A stretch of DNA of 64,000 nucleotides, taken from NCBI RefSeq assembly GCF_900105925.1, contig NZ_LT629791.1, forward strand, positions 5,674,001 to 5,738,000, in the 5' to 3' direction. Numbering within the stretch: the stretch's first letter is position 1; each line of letters begins with the position of its first letter. The translations under genes and the position numbers were made by a program. Origin of the DNA: Jiangella alkaliphila (lineage in GTDB: Bacteria > Actinomycetota > Actinomycetes > Jiangellales > Jiangellaceae). Under the pieces are notes generated by a model that was not told the DNA's origin, ran no database searches, and worked only from the letters and a program-made list of their open reading frames with translations. Of this stretch, positions 1-8,398 are shown in pieces.

Positions 1-37
1 CCCACCGCGCCCGCAGCGGGGGCCGGCCCGCCCAGCG

Positions 38-367
38 GTGTTCTACACGCGGGGCGACTCGGCCGTCGTGCCCCTGTCGGACCAGACCTTGCGCGAAGGC
101 ATCCACGACCTGCGCTGGCGTCTGGAGGAGATGCTGGCCGACGGTCCGTCCGCGCTGGTCGTCGACGTGTCCGGCCTGACCAGACTCTCGTCTCCGACCA
201 TCGCCGCGCTGCTGTGGACCAAGCGGCGCTGCTCCGCCCGCGGGGTCCGCGTGATGCTCAGCCACCCAGATCAGGCCATGGCGGGACTCCTGCACCGCAC
301 AGGTCTCGATGACGTTCTGGACATCCAACCTCCCCTCGATTCGGCCCTCGGAAGGGCAACCCGATGA
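38..367 (+). CDS. STAS-domain protein (anti-sigma factor antagonist type), 5' end uncertain
   Basis: A single STAS domain of about 109 residues. The core reads ALVVDVSGLTRLSSPTIAALLW, the usual strand-helix around the phosphorylatable Ser/Thr of SpoIIAA/RsbV proteins (SSPT here), and the C-terminal half ends with a G-L-D-D-V-L-D-I strand. Such proteins bind and titrate anti-sigma kinases in partner-switching pathways. The GTG at 38 is only the first possible start visible: the frame is open to the window edge, so the gene may begin upstream. It overlaps the next gene by ATGA, so the two are probably cotranscribed. The family call is sound; the specific pathway is unknown. Confidence 0.7.
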   Translation: MFYTRGDSAVVPLSDQTLREGIHDLRWRLEEMLADGPSALVVDVSGLTRLSSPTIAALLWTKRRCSARGVRVMLSHPDQAMAGLLHRTGLDDVLDIQPPLDSALGRATR

Positions 368-852
368 GTCACCACACCCTGCGCGAGCCCGCTGTCCACG
401 ACGGCACCTACCCCCCTGGAGCCGTCGACCTGATCACTCCCCAGGAGGCGATGGACAAGGTCCATGCCTGGACGGACTCCCGGGTCGTCGGCGAGCGTGC
501 CGCCACCCGGCTGGAGATCCTTGCCGCCTTCGGCGTGCACCTGGGCATGTCGGCCAGGCCGAGGGAGATCACCGTGGGGCTCGCCTGGCGCACCCCGGTC
601 TGCGTGGAGCTGACGATCGCGTGGTCACCGTCCGGCAACGGACCTGGTGACCCCGATCCTCCCGTCGCCGACGCCCTCACCGTGCTCACCAAGGAATGGT
701 CCCTCGATCACACCGGTGACACGGCAGAACTGGTGTGCATCGTCGAGGACACCGGCAATGCCGGCCGCAGCGACCAGACCGACGGGAGACTGGACCATAC
801 GCCATCCCGCCCGGTGGTCCCGTCCGTCGCGTGGCAGACGAACGAAAGGTGA
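364..852 (+). CDS. Hypothetical protein, possibly a degenerate RsbW-type ATPase
   Basis: A 162-residue protein whose ATG overlaps the stop of the STAS gene. The middle (about residues 40-130) has an alternating strand-helix pattern, with [12 protein letters not shown] resembling an N-box helix of anti-sigma kinases and a final strand [10 protein letters not shown]. The clear glycine-rich ATP lid of an active HATPase is not visible. Its position after a STAS gene suggests a partner-switch role, but that is inference. The last 30 residues are low-complexity and polar. It ends 4 bp before the transporter ATPase gene. Confidence 0.45.
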   Translation: MSHHTLREPAVHDGTYPPGAVDLITPQEAMDKVHAWTDSRVVGERAATRLEILAAFGVHLGMSARPREITVGLAWRTPVCVELTIAWSPSGNGPGDPDPPVADALTVLTKEWSLDHTGDTAELVCIVEDTGNAGRSDQTDGRLDHTPSRPVVPSVAWQTNER

Positions 853-856
853 GGGC

Positions 857-2065
857 GTGACCGCGGCACGCGCGGAAGGACTGTTCAAGGTCTTCGGCCG
901 AGACGCCGACGACGCCGTTCAACGGCTCCGGGCCGGCGCCGGCCGCGCTGACGTCGTCGCGCAGGGTGCGACCCCGGCGGTGATCGACGCGAGCTTCGAG
1001 GTCCGGCCGGGCGAGATCTTCGTCGTCATGGGACTCTCCGGCTCGGGCAAATCGACGCTGATCAGGATGCTCAACGGCCTGCTCGAACCGACGGCCGGCC
1101 AGGTCCACGTCGACGGCGTCGACCTCTCCGGCATCGACGCGGCCGAGTTGCGCCGGCTGCGGCAGCAGAAGATCAGCATGGTCTTCCAGCACTTCGCCCT
1201 GCTCCCGCACCGCACCGTCGCCGAGAACGCGGCCTACGCGCTGGACGTCCAGGGTGTCAGCCGGGTCGTGCGGCGAGCACGAGCCGCCGAGGCGCTGGAG
1301 CTGGTCGGCCTGGACGGCTGGGAGGACCGCTATCCGGCCCAGCTCTCCGGCGGCATGAAGCAGCGGGTCGGGCTGGCCCGCGCGCTCGCCGCCGGCAGCG
1401 AGATCATGCTGATGGACGAGGCGTTCTCGGCGCTGGACCCGCTGATCCGCCGCGAGATGCAGGACCAGCTGCTGGAGCTGCAGGCGCGCCTGGGCAAGAC
1501 GGTCGTCTTCATCACCCACGACCTCAACGAGGCCATGCGGCTCGGCGATCGCGTCGCGGTCATGCGCGACGGCCGGATCGTGCAGGTCGGGACGGCGGAA
1601 GAGGTGCTGCGCGACCCCGCCGACGACTACGTCGCCCGGTTCGTCGCCGACGTCGACCGCACCCGCGTCCTCACGGCGGCCGATGTCATGGTGCCGGCCC
1701 CGGTGGAGGTCAACGGGTCGGCTGGACCGTACGTGGCGCTGCACGGCATGCGCGGCAAGCGGCTCAGGGCCGCGTTCGTCGTCTCCCGGGACCGGAGGCT
1801 GCGCGGCGTCGTGCGCGACGAGGACGTCGTCACCGCCGTCAACCGGGGCGACTGCATGCTGGAGCCGATCGTGACTGACCACGTGGCTGTGGTCCGCCCG
1901 GACACGCCGCTGGCGGAGCTGTTCGCGGCGTCGGCCGGGTCGGACCAGCCGCTCGCGGTGGTCGACGGCGACGGCCGGCAACTGGGCGTCATCCCGCGGG
2001 TGACCCTGCTCGACGCGATGGCCAGCCTGGCGCAGGCGCTGCCCGAGGCGGAGGTGGTCCGGTGA
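857..2065 (+). CDS. proV: Glycine betaine/proline-type ABC transporter ATP-binding protein
   Basis: About 402 residues. Walker [10 protein letters not shown] lies near residue 59, the signature [15 protein letters not shown] near 160, and Walker [13 protein letters not shown] near 180. A C-terminal extension from about 275 contains two CBS-like repeats ([23 protein letters not shown]), typical of QAT-family osmolyte transporters, where CBS modules sense ionic strength. The frame stays open upstream, but GTG at 857 behind AAGGTGAGGGC gives the family length. It overlaps the permease gene by GTGA. It would energise uptake of a compatible solute with ProW and a binding protein. Confidence 0.9.
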   Translation: MTAARAEGLFKVFGRDADDAVQRLRAGAGRADVVAQGATPAVIDASFEVRPGEIFVVMGLSGSGKSTLIRMLNGLLEPTAGQVHVDGVDLSGIDAAELRRLRQQKISMVFQHFALLPHRTVAENAAYALDVQGVSRVVRRARAAEALELVGLDGWEDRYPAQLSGGMKQRVGLARALAAGSEIMLMDEAFSALDPLIRREMQDQLLELQARLGKTVVFITHDLNEAMRLGDRVAVMRDGRIVQVGTAEEVLRDPADDYVARFVADVDRTRVLTAADVMVPAPVEVNGSAGPYVALHGMRGKRLRAAFVVSRDRRLRGVVRDEDVVTAVNRGDCMLEPIVTDHVAVVRPDTPLAELFAASAGSDQPLAVVDGDGRQLGVIPRVTLLDAMASLAQALPEAEVVR

Positions 2066-2937
2066 GCGAGTCCTTCGACCCGCTGGACCCGCGCCTGGAG
2101 GTCGGCACCTGGATCTCCGACGCGTTCGACTGGTTCACCGAGACCTTCCAGCCGGTCCTCGACGTCATCGGCTCCGTGCTCGAGGGCGCCTACAACGGGG
2201 TCTTCGACGTGCTCAGCGCGCCGCCGTTCCTCGTCATGATCGCGCTGTTCGCCGGGCTCGGCTGGCTGGTGCGGTCGTGGCGGTTCGCCGTCGTCACCGT
2301 CGTCGGCTTCTATCTCGTCGCGGCGATGGACCGCTGGGACGGCGCCATGCAGACGCTGTCGCTGGTGCTGGTGGCCGCGTTCATCGCGACGGCGATCGCG
2401 GTGCCGCTGGGCATCTGGGCGGCGCGGTCGCAGCCGGTGAGCAACGTGCTGCGGCCGGTGCTCGACTTCATGCAGACGATGCCGCCCATGGTGTACCTGA
2501 TCCCGACGCTGGGCGCGTTCGCCATCGGCGTCGTCCCCGGGATGATCTCGACGATCGTCTTCGCGATGCCGCCGGGCGTCCGGTTCACCGAGCTGGCGAT
2601 CAGGCAGGTCGACACCGAGGTGGTGGAGGCCGGCCAGGCGTTCGGGTCGTCGCCGGCGCGGATCCTGCGGCAGATCCAGCTGCCGCTGGCACTGCCCACG
2701 ATCATGGCCGGGATCAACCAGGTCATCATGCTGTCGCTGTCGATGGTGGTCCTCGCGGCCATGGTCGGCGCGGCCGGACTGGGTCTGGACGTGGTGTCCG
2801 GCCTGCAGTCGCTCAACGTGGGCCGCGGCGTAGAGGCCGGTCTGGCCGTCGTCGTGCTGGCCATCTATCTGGACCGCGTGGTCTCGGCCCTGGCCGACCG
2901 CGCCCCGGTCGTCCGGGCGTCGAGAGTGCGCGCCTGA
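2062..2937 (+). CDS. proW: Glycine betaine/proline-type ABC transporter permease
   Basis: A 291-residue inner-membrane protein with an N-terminal extension and at least six hydrophobic segments (for example 54-71, 73-90, 97-118, 147-175, 216-240, 258-275). The binding-protein-dependent transport EAA-type loop is [28 protein letters not shown] in the second half. The length and the long amphipathic N-terminus match ProW. It starts by GTGA overlap with proV. The missing third component is explained by the IS insertion just downstream, so the transporter is probably inactive unless another locus supplies a binding protein. Confidence 0.9.
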   Translation: MSESFDPLDPRLEVGTWISDAFDWFTETFQPVLDVIGSVLEGAYNGVFDVLSAPPFLVMIALFAGLGWLVRSWRFAVVTVVGFYLVAAMDRWDGAMQTLSLVLVAAFIATAIAVPLGIWAARSQPVSNVLRPVLDFMQTMPPMVYLIPTLGAFAIGVVPGMISTIVFAMPPGVRFTELAIRQVDTEVVEAGQAFGSSPARILRQIQLPLALPTIMAGINQVIMLSLSMVVLAAMVGAAGLGLDVVSGLQSLNVGRGVEAGLAVVVLAIYLDRVVSALADRAPVVRASRVRA

Positions 2938-3001
2938 ACGTCGCTTCACGAGTAGGTCCTCGAACCCAGAGTGCCTGGTAGTCGAATACAGAGGAGTCTC
3001 A

Positions 3002-3010
3002 ATGAGGAAG
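3002..3010 (+). pseudogene. Start of a disrupted binding-protein gene (proX-like), cut by IS110
   Basis: Downstream of proW a good ribosome binding site (GAGGAG, 5 bases before ATG) leads into ATG AGG AAG. The sequence then becomes the 3' end of a minus-strand IS110 transposase (stop complement at 3011-3013). By position this should be the substrate-binding lipoprotein gene of the ABC transporter. No continuation is recognisable on the far side of the insertion-sequence block after 8352. Seen: RBS, ATG and an abrupt change to IS sequence. Inferred: that the lost gene was proX. Confidence 0.6.
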
Positions 3011-4138
3011 TCAAGCCGCTTGCGTGACCGGCGGGGCGGAGGTGAATACCCGGTTGTCGCGCAGCAGGGCCCACAGGACGCTGGCTCGTCGGCGGGCCAG
3101 GGCGATGATGGCCTGGACGTGTTTGCAGCCCTGGCTGCGTTTCTTGAGGTAGAAGTCCCGGTTCGGTCCTTCGCGGATGATGCTTGTCTGCGCGGACAGG
3201 TAGAACACTCTGCGCAGGCGGCGGTTGTAGTGCTTGGGCCGGTGGAGGTTGCCGGTGCGACGGCCGGAGTCGCGCGGGACCGGCACGAGACCGGCGGCCG
3301 AGGCGAGGTGGCCGGCGTCGGTGTAGGCGGACAAGTCGCCGGCAGCGACAACGAATTCCGCCCCGAGGATCGCGCCCATGCCAGGCAGGGACTCAATGAT
3401 CTCGGCCTGCGGATGCGCGCGGAAGGTGTCACGGACCTGCCGGTCGAGGCGGGTGAGCCGGTCGTCCAGGGCGAGGATCTGGGTGGCCAGGTCGGCGACG
3501 ATCTGCGCGGCGACGTCCTGGCCGGGCACGGTGGTGTGCTGGGCCTTGGCGGCCGCCAGGGCGGTGGCCGCGACCGCGTCCGCGCCGCGCACGCCGCGGT
3601 TGGTCAGCCAGGCTGTGAGCCGTGCCCGGCCACGGCGGCGGATCGCGGCCGGGGTCTGGTAGCCCGTCAGCAGCACCAACGCGCCCTTGTGGGCGGAGTA
3701 GTCAAAGGCCCGTTCCAGAGCCGGGAAGACGCCGGTCAACACGTCACGGAGCCGGTTGATCATCCGCACCCGGTCGGCCACCAGGTCCGTGCGATGGGCC
3801 GTCAACAACGCAAGGTCGGCCACCAGCTGGGCGGGCACGTCGATGGCGGCGAAGTCCCGGCGCTGCCGGGACGTCTCGGCGATCACATAGGCGTCTCGGG
3901 CGTCGGTCTTGCCCTCGCCGCGGTAGGCCCCCGACATGCGGTTCACGGTCCGGCCCGGCACGTAGACGGCCCGCTGGCCGTGCGCCGCGAGCAGCGCCAG
4001 CAGCAGCGCGGACGACCGACCAGAGATGTCCACCGCCCAGCGGACCTCGCCGGCCAGATCAAGGATCTCCCCGAGAGCGGTCAGGATCGCCGCCTCGTCG
4101 TTGTCGATCTTCTTCGACCACAAGGCCGTGCCGGTCTC
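3011..4138 (-). pseudogene. IS110-family transposase, N-terminus removed
   Basis: The C-terminal ~375 residues of an IS110-family (DEDD) transposase. Visible are the GKTDARDA segment of the RuvC-like domain, the helical linker, and the Transposase_20 region with ESLPGMGAILGAEFV and HLASAAGLVPVPRDSGRR. The usual beginning with the first catalytic Asp (G-x-D) is absent: the open frame reads back through ETGTALWSKK and stops at 4138, where the repeat of the next IS110 element starts. An internal TTG at 4123 could initiate a shorter product. This copy differs clearly from the other IS110 pair in the window. Confidence 0.85.
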
Positions 4139-4310
4139 TGAACCGCCTGTAAGTGTTCGTGGCGGCTGGCCTGGGGCTGGCTGGCAGGGTTAGCGCCCGG
4201 TCGCTCGGCGCCCGGTGTGACTCCTGAATCGCCTGTAAGTGTTCGTGGCGGCTGGCCTGGGGCTGGCTGGCAGGGTTAGCGCCCGGTCGCTCGGCGCCCG
4301 GTGTGACTCC
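4139..4310 (+). repeat. Tandem duplication of an 86-bp unit at the IS110 left end
   Basis: Two direct copies of an 86-bp unit, at 4139-4224 and 4225-4310. The first begins TGAACCGCCTGTAAG, the second TGAATCGCCTGTAAG, and a third partial start TGAATCGCCTGACCCC begins at 4311. The inverted IS110 copy on the right (ending 8352) has only one unit between the same TGAACCGCC and TGAATCGCC boundaries. The duplication is therefore specific to the left arm. Confidence 0.9.
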
Positions 4311-4518
4311 TGAATCGCCTGACCCCTTCGGGGTGTCATGCCCGGGATCTGTCCATCCGGTGCTGGGTGCCGGCGCCGACCCTGGCCCACCACGATGGCT
4401 TGATCAGAAGCATGTCCGCCACGGGGATTGCCGTCCCCGCGGCGTGGCTCGTTACAGGCCCGCCTCGTAGTGACTTCTCACCCCGGGCCGACGCCGGCAA
4501 CGACGTCCGTCCCAGCGA
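4311..4518 (+). ncRNA. Candidate IS110 bridge (seek) RNA region, copy A
   Basis: Noncoding 5' region of the IS110 copy. It begins with a compact hairpin, CCCC-TTCG-GGG, near 4322-4332, which would form a stable UUCG tetraloop. More GC-rich inverted stretches follow around the ATGGCTTGATCAGAAGCAT segment and then run into the transposase start. Known IS110-group elements express a guide RNA from this region that pairs with target and donor DNA. The RNA itself is inferred from position and length; loop-to-target pairing was not worked out. Confidence 0.4.
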
Positions 4519-5622
4519 GTGAAGAGGAACATCGTCTTGTCCAGTGTGACAACCACAGTGGCCGACCTCTACCGGTACGTGGTCGGGGTCGACACCCACG
4601 CCGCGACCCACAGCTACGCCATCGTCGCCGCACCCAACGGCGCCCTGATCGACCAGGCCACCTTCCCAACCACCGCGGCCGGTCTGCGACGCGCCCGGGA
4701 CTGGATCGGTCGCCGCACCGGCGGTGACCTCGACGGCGTCCTGGTCAGCGCCGAGGGAACCGGCTCCTACGGTGCCCTGCTGGGCGACGTGGTCGAGGAG
4801 GCCGGCTACCGGGTCGTCGAAGCACCCACGCCCCGACGCGAGCGTGGCCGCGGGAAGACCGACACCCTCGACGCGGTCCTGGCGGCCCGATCCACGCTGG
4901 TGATGCCGCTGGCTCACCTGCGGGACCGGCGAGCCGGTGAGATCCAGGTCGCCCTACAGGTGTTGACGGTGGCTCGGGATCAGCTCAACGCCGACCGGCT
5001 GCGGTGCATCAACGCGCTCACCGCTCTGGTCCGCAGCCATGACCTCGGCGTGGACGCTCGCCGGGCGCTGACCGGCTCCCAGATCTCTACGATCGCTGGC
5101 TGGCGTCGTCGTGACGAATCGCTCGGAGTGGCGACCGCGCGCGCCGAAGCAGTTCGCCTGGCCAAGCGGATTCTCGTCCTCGATGAGGAACTGGCCGACA
5201 ACCGCAACCAGATCACCACACTCGTCACCGCGCAGGCGCCCGAGCTGCTCGACCTGACCGGCGTCGGCGCGGTCACCGCCGCGGTGATCCTGACCGTGTG
5301 GTCCCACCCCGGTCGGATCCGCAGCGAGGCTGCGTTCGCCCAGATCGCCGGCACCTGCCCGATCCCCGCATCCTCGGGCAACACCATCAGGCATCGGCTC
5401 AACCGCGGCGGCGACCGGCGGCTCAACCGGGCGCTCAACACCATCGTGCTCACCCGGATGCGCACCGACCCCGACACTCGCGCCTACCTCGAGCGGCGTG
5501 CCGGCGAGGGAAAGACACTCAAGGAGATCCGCCGCTGTCTCAAGCGCTACGCCAGTCGCCAGATCTTCCGCACCCTGGCAGCAGCGCACCGACCACCGGA
5601 GGCGATGGCCTCAGCGGCTTGA
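4519..5622 (+). CDS. IS110-family transposase, copy A
   Basis: A 367-residue DEDD recombinase. The N-terminal RuvC-like domain shows the first acidic residue in YVVGVDTHAATHSYA (about residue 25), then SAEGTGSYG and GKTDTLDA. The C-terminal Transposase_20 domain has LLDLTGVGAVTAAVIL, AQIAGTCPIPASSGNT and the conserved RGGDRRLNRALNTI. Length is normal for the family. GTG 4519 is assumed; an in-frame later GTG is possible. It is identical in sequence to the protein at 6956-8059 and appears intact. Confidence 0.95.
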   Translation: MKRNIVLSSVTTTVADLYRYVVGVDTHAATHSYAIVAAPNGALIDQATFPTTAAGLRRARDWIGRRTGGDLDGVLVSAEGTGSYGALLGDVVEEAGYRVVEAPTPRRERGRGKTDTLDAVLAARSTLVMPLAHLRDRRAGEIQVALQVLTVARDQLNADRLRCINALTALVRSHDLGVDARRALTGSQISTIAGWRRRDESLGVATARAEAVRLAKRILVLDEELADNRNQITTLVTAQAPELLDLTGVGAVTAAVILTVWSHPGRIRSEAAFAQIAGTCPIPASSGNTIRHRLNRGGDRRLNRALNTIVLTRMRTDPDTRAYLERRAGEGKTLKEIRRCLKRYASRQIFRTLAAAHRPPEAMASAA

Positions 5623-5658
5623 CACGACATAGAAGCATCCCGGGATGTCCGGAGACTT

Positions 5659-6921
5659 TGATGTGCCCCGGGTTTGGCGGTGTCGGGTTGCTGGACAATC
5701 GATGTTCCTGTGCCTGTAGGAGGCCTACTTGCCCCGCCGTTATCCGCCGGAGTTCCGTCGGAGAGTTCTTGACCTTGTCGATGCTGGTCGGCCGATTCCG
5801 CGGATCGCCCACGACCTCGACCTGAGCGATCAGACGATCTATAACTGGCGTCGTCAGCACCTGATTGATACCGGGCGGGTGTTCGGGATCACCAGCAGCG
5901 ACCAGGCCGAACTGGTGGCCGCGCGCCGGCGGATCGCCGAGCTGGAGACCGAGCTCGCCATACATCGCCGGGCCACGGAGTTGCTCGACGATGTGGTGCC
6001 CCCAAAAGACGGTTCGAGGCGATCGCGGTGATGGCCACCGAGGGTCTGCCGGTGCAGCTGGCCACCCGGGTATTACGGGTCTCCGAGTCCGGCTTCTACG
6101 ACTGGCGGTCTCGGACGCCGTCGGCGCGATCGGTCCGGCACGCCTGGCTGACCGACACGATCACTGCGATCCACGCCTCCTCGCACGGCACCTACGGATC
6201 GCGGCGGGTGCACGCCGAACTCAGCCTTGGGTGCGGCATCAGCGTCGGCCACGGCGCGGTCGAGCTGCTCATGAACAGGGCTGGTCTCAAGGGCCTGCCC
6301 GGACACAAGAGCCGCCGGCTTAGGCCGGAAACGCCGACCGCGGCCGACCTCGTCAACCGCGACTTCGCCCGCCCGGCCCGCGACCGGCTGTGGGTCACCG
6401 ACATCACCGAGCACCCGACCAGAGAGGGCAAGGTCTACTGCGCCGTCGTGCTCGACACCTTCTCCCGCCGGGTGGTTGGGTGGTCGATCGATTCGAGCCA
6501 GACCGCGGCCCTGGTGACCAACGCGCTGAGCATGGCCATCGGCAACCGGCAACCCGCCGCCGGCAGCACGCTGATCCACTCCGACCACGGCGTGCAGTTC
6601 ACCTCTTGGGCCTTCACCCAGCGAGCCCGCGAGTCCGGGCTGGTCCCTTCGATGGGCTCGATCGGCGACTGCTACGACAATGCCATGATCGAATCGTTCT
6701 GGGGCCGCATGCAGACCGAACTGCTCAACCGCAAGAAGTGGCGGACCAGGATCGAGCTGGCCAACGCGATCTTCGAGTACCTCGAGATCTTCCACAACCG
6801 CCAACGCCGACACAGCGCGCTCGGAATGCTCACCCCGATCGAGTACGAAACACGCCAAACCACCATCCAGCAAGTCGCCTACAATCCAGCAACGCGACTC
6901 CACGAACCTCGGGGCACATCA
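5659..6921 (+). mobile_element. IS3-family insertion sequence between the two IS110 copies
   Basis: About 1263 bp bounded by imperfect terminal inverted repeats of roughly 37 bp, both beginning TGATGTGCCCCG and both continuing to GTTGCTGGA. It holds overlapping orfA and orfB. Both ends abut the same IS110 terminus (CCGGAGAC...), so the flanks are inverted copies of each other and no direct target duplication can be seen. Confidence 0.9.
5729..6031 (+). CDS. IS3-family transposase OrfA
   Basis: A 100-residue helix-turn-helix protein starting MPRRYPPEFRRRVLDLV, with the HTH around residues 20-42 (IPRIAHDLDLSDQTIYNWRR) and a C-terminal coiled-coil (ELVAARRRIAELETELAIHRRATELL), the classic leucine-zipper of IS3 OrfA. 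TTG at 5729 follows AGGAGG at 5718-5723 with good spacing. Its end overlaps orfB. In frame it reads CCC CCA AAA GAC near 5999-6010, so a -1 shift at C-CCA-AAA would yield the OrfAB fusion that is the active transposase in this family. Confidence 0.9.
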   Translation: MPRRYPPEFRRRVLDLVDAGRPIPRIAHDLDLSDQTIYNWRRQHLIDTGRVFGITSSDQAELVAARRRIAELETELAIHRRATELLDDVVPPKDGSRRSR

Positions 6922-7038
6922 GTCTCCGGACATCCCGGGATGCTTCTATGTCGTGTCAAGCCGCTGAGGCCATCGCCTCCGGTGGTCGGTGCGCTGCTGC
7001 CAGGGTGCGGAAGATCTGGCGACTGGCGTAGCGCTTGA
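6028..7038 (+). CDS. IS3-family transposase OrfB (DDE integrase core)
   Basis: Carries the HTH_21 region (YGSRRVHAEL), then the rve integrase core with D in LWVTDITEHP, D in STLIHSDHGVQFTS and E in DNAMIESFWGRMQTELL, with the spacing expected of DDE enzymes. ATG 6028 overlaps the orfA stop; the frame is also reachable by -1 frameshift from orfA at about 6005. The reading frame has no stop inside the IS3 element and runs on into the inverted IS110 copy to 7038, adding about 39 foreign residues. The natural end should be near the right inverted repeat. Confidence 0.9.
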   Translation: MMATEGLPVQLATRVLRVSESGFYDWRSRTPSARSVRHAWLTDTITAIHASSHGTYGSRRVHAELSLGCGISVGHGAVELLMNRAGLKGLPGHKSRRLRPETPTAADLVNRDFARPARDRLWVTDITEHPTREGKVYCAVVLDTFSRRVVGWSIDSSQTAALVTNALSMAIGNRQPAAGSTLIHSDHGVQFTSWAFTQRARESGLVPSMGSIGDCYDNAMIESFWGRMQTELLNRKKWRTRIELANAIFEYLEIFHNRQRRHSALGMLTPIEYETRQTTIQQVAYNPATRLHEPRGTSVSGHPGMLLCRVKPLRPSPPVVGALLPGCGRSGDWRSA

Positions 7039-8059
7039 GACAGCGGCGGATCTCCTTGAGTGTCTTTCCCTCGCCGGCACGCCGCTCGAGGTAGGCGCGA
7101 GTGTCGGGGTCGGTGCGCATCCGGGTGAGCACGATGGTGTTGAGCGCCCGGTTGAGCCGCCGGTCGCCGCCGCGGTTGAGCCGATGCCTGATGGTGTTGC
7201 CCGAGGATGCGGGGATCGGGCAGGTGCCGGCGATCTGGGCGAACGCAGCCTCGCTGCGGATCCGACCGGGGTGGGACCACACGGTCAGGATCACCGCGGC
7301 GGTGACCGCGCCGACGCCGGTCAGGTCGAGCAGCTCGGGCGCCTGCGCGGTGACGAGTGTGGTGATCTGGTTGCGGTTGTCGGCCAGTTCCTCATCGAGG
7401 ACGAGAATCCGCTTGGCCAGGCGAACTGCTTCGGCGCGCGCGGTCGCCACTCCGAGCGATTCGTCACGACGACGCCAGCCAGCGATCGTAGAGATCTGGG
7501 AGCCGGTCAGCGCCCGGCGAGCGTCCACGCCGAGGTCATGGCTGCGGACCAGAGCGGTGAGCGCGTTGATGCACCGCAGCCGGTCGGCGTTGAGCTGATC
7601 CCGAGCCACCGTCAACACCTGTAGGGCGACCTGGATCTCACCGGCTCGCCGGTCCCGCAGGTGAGCCAGCGGCATCACCAGCGTGGATCGGGCCGCCAGG
7701 ACCGCGTCGAGGGTGTCGGTCTTCCCGCGGCCACGCTCGCGTCGGGGCGTGGGTGCTTCGACGACCCGGTAGCCGGCCTCCTCGACCACGTCGCCCAGCA
7801 GGGCACCGTAGGAGCCGGTTCCCTCGGCGCTGACCAGGACGCCGTCGAGGTCACCGCCGGTGCGGCGACCGATCCAGTCCCGGGCGCGTCGCAGACCGGC
7901 CGCGGTGGTTGGGAAGGTGGCCTGGTCGATCAGGGCGCCGTTGGGTGCGGCGACGATGGCGTAGCTGTGGGTCGCGGCGTGGGTGTCGACCCCGACCACG
8001 TACCGGTAGAGGTCGGCCACTGTGGTTGTCACACTGGACAAGACGATGTTCCTCTTCAC
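6956..8059 (-). CDS. IS110-family transposase, copy B
   Basis: Identical 367-residue protein to the one at 4519-5622, on the opposite strand. The same DEDD-domain and Transposase_20 motifs are present (GVDTHAATHSYA; LTGVGAVTAAVIL; RGGDRRLNRALNTI). Intact, so either copy could mobilise both ends. The two facing copies with the IS3 between them form a palindromic block of about 4.2 kb. Confidence 0.95.
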   Translation of the reverse strand: MKRNIVLSSVTTTVADLYRYVVGVDTHAATHSYAIVAAPNGALIDQATFPTTAAGLRRARDWIGRRTGGDLDGVLVSAEGTGSYGALLGDVVEEAGYRVVEAPTPRRERGRGKTDTLDAVLAARSTLVMPLAHLRDRRAGEIQVALQVLTVARDQLNADRLRCINALTALVRSHDLGVDARRALTGSQISTIAGWRRRDESLGVATARAEAVRLAKRILVLDEELADNRNQITTLVTAQAPELLDLTGVGAVTAAVILTVWSHPGRIRSEAAFAQIAGTCPIPASSGNTIRHRLNRGGDRRLNRALNTIVLTRMRTDPDTRAYLERRAGEGKTLKEIRRCLKRYASRQIFRTLAAAHRPPEAMASAA

Positions 8060-8267
8060 TCGCTGGGACGGACGTCGTTGCCGGCGTCGGCCCGGGGTGA
8101 GAAGTCACTACGAGGCGGGCCTGTAACGAGCCACGCCGCGGGGACGGCAATCCCCGTGGCGGACATGCTTCTGATCAAGCCATCGTGGTGGGCCAGGGTC
8201 GGCGCCGGCACCCAGCACCGGATGGACAGATCCCGGGCATGACACCCCGAAGGGGTCAGGCGATTCA
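8060..8267 (-). ncRNA. Candidate IS110 bridge RNA region, copy B
   Basis: Minus-strand equivalent of the 5' noncoding region of copy A, including the CCCC-TTCG-GGG hairpin (near 8246-8256). If the guide RNA is expressed it should be identical from both copies up to the 86-bp boundary. The assignment rests on position only. Confidence 0.35.
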
Positions 8268-8398
8268 GGAGTCACACCGGGCGCCGAGCGACCGGGCGCT
8301 AACCCTGCCAGCCAGCCCCAGGCCAGCCGCCACGAACACTTACAGGCGGTTCACCGTATCTGTTGTGGCAGTACGGCGCTTGTACTGGTGTTAGGGCT

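Larger units (their letters stand above)
4139..5658 (+). mobile_element. IS110-family insertion sequence, copy A
   Basis: The element runs from the TGAACCGCC boundary at 4139 to the GGAGACT boundary at about 5657, with a transposase gene at 4519-5622. The same sequence occurs inverted at 6922-8352, with an identical encoded protein. Its 5' noncoding part is long (about 290 bp without the extra 86-bp unit) and its 3' tail is short, as in the IS110 group that encodes its bridge RNA upstream of the transposase. No target-site duplication is visible. It has replaced or cut the N-terminus of the IS110 element to its left. Confidence 0.85.
6922..8352 (-). mobile_element. IS110-family insertion sequence, copy B (inverted)
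   Basis: Inverted duplicate of the left IS110 element, about 1431 bp, from the CCGGAGAC terminus at the IS3 edge to the TGAACCGCC boundary at 8352. The encoded transposase is identical to copy A, so duplication is recent or maintained by conversion. It lacks the extra 86-bp unit of copy A. Sequence right of 8352 does not resemble the missing N-terminus of the first IS110 element, so DNA was lost or rearranged here. Confidence 0.85.

Noticed and set aside
3002-4141. Plus-strand open frame of 379 codons starting at the ATG after proW
   Set aside because: It has a real RBS and ATG, but the reading is the complement of the IS110 transposase from codon 4 on. Only the first codons belong to the lost gene.
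4311-4340. Rho-independent terminator at the IS110 left end
   Set aside because: The hairpin is small, lacks a T-run and is part of the element's conserved left end; a structural part of an IS RNA is more likely.
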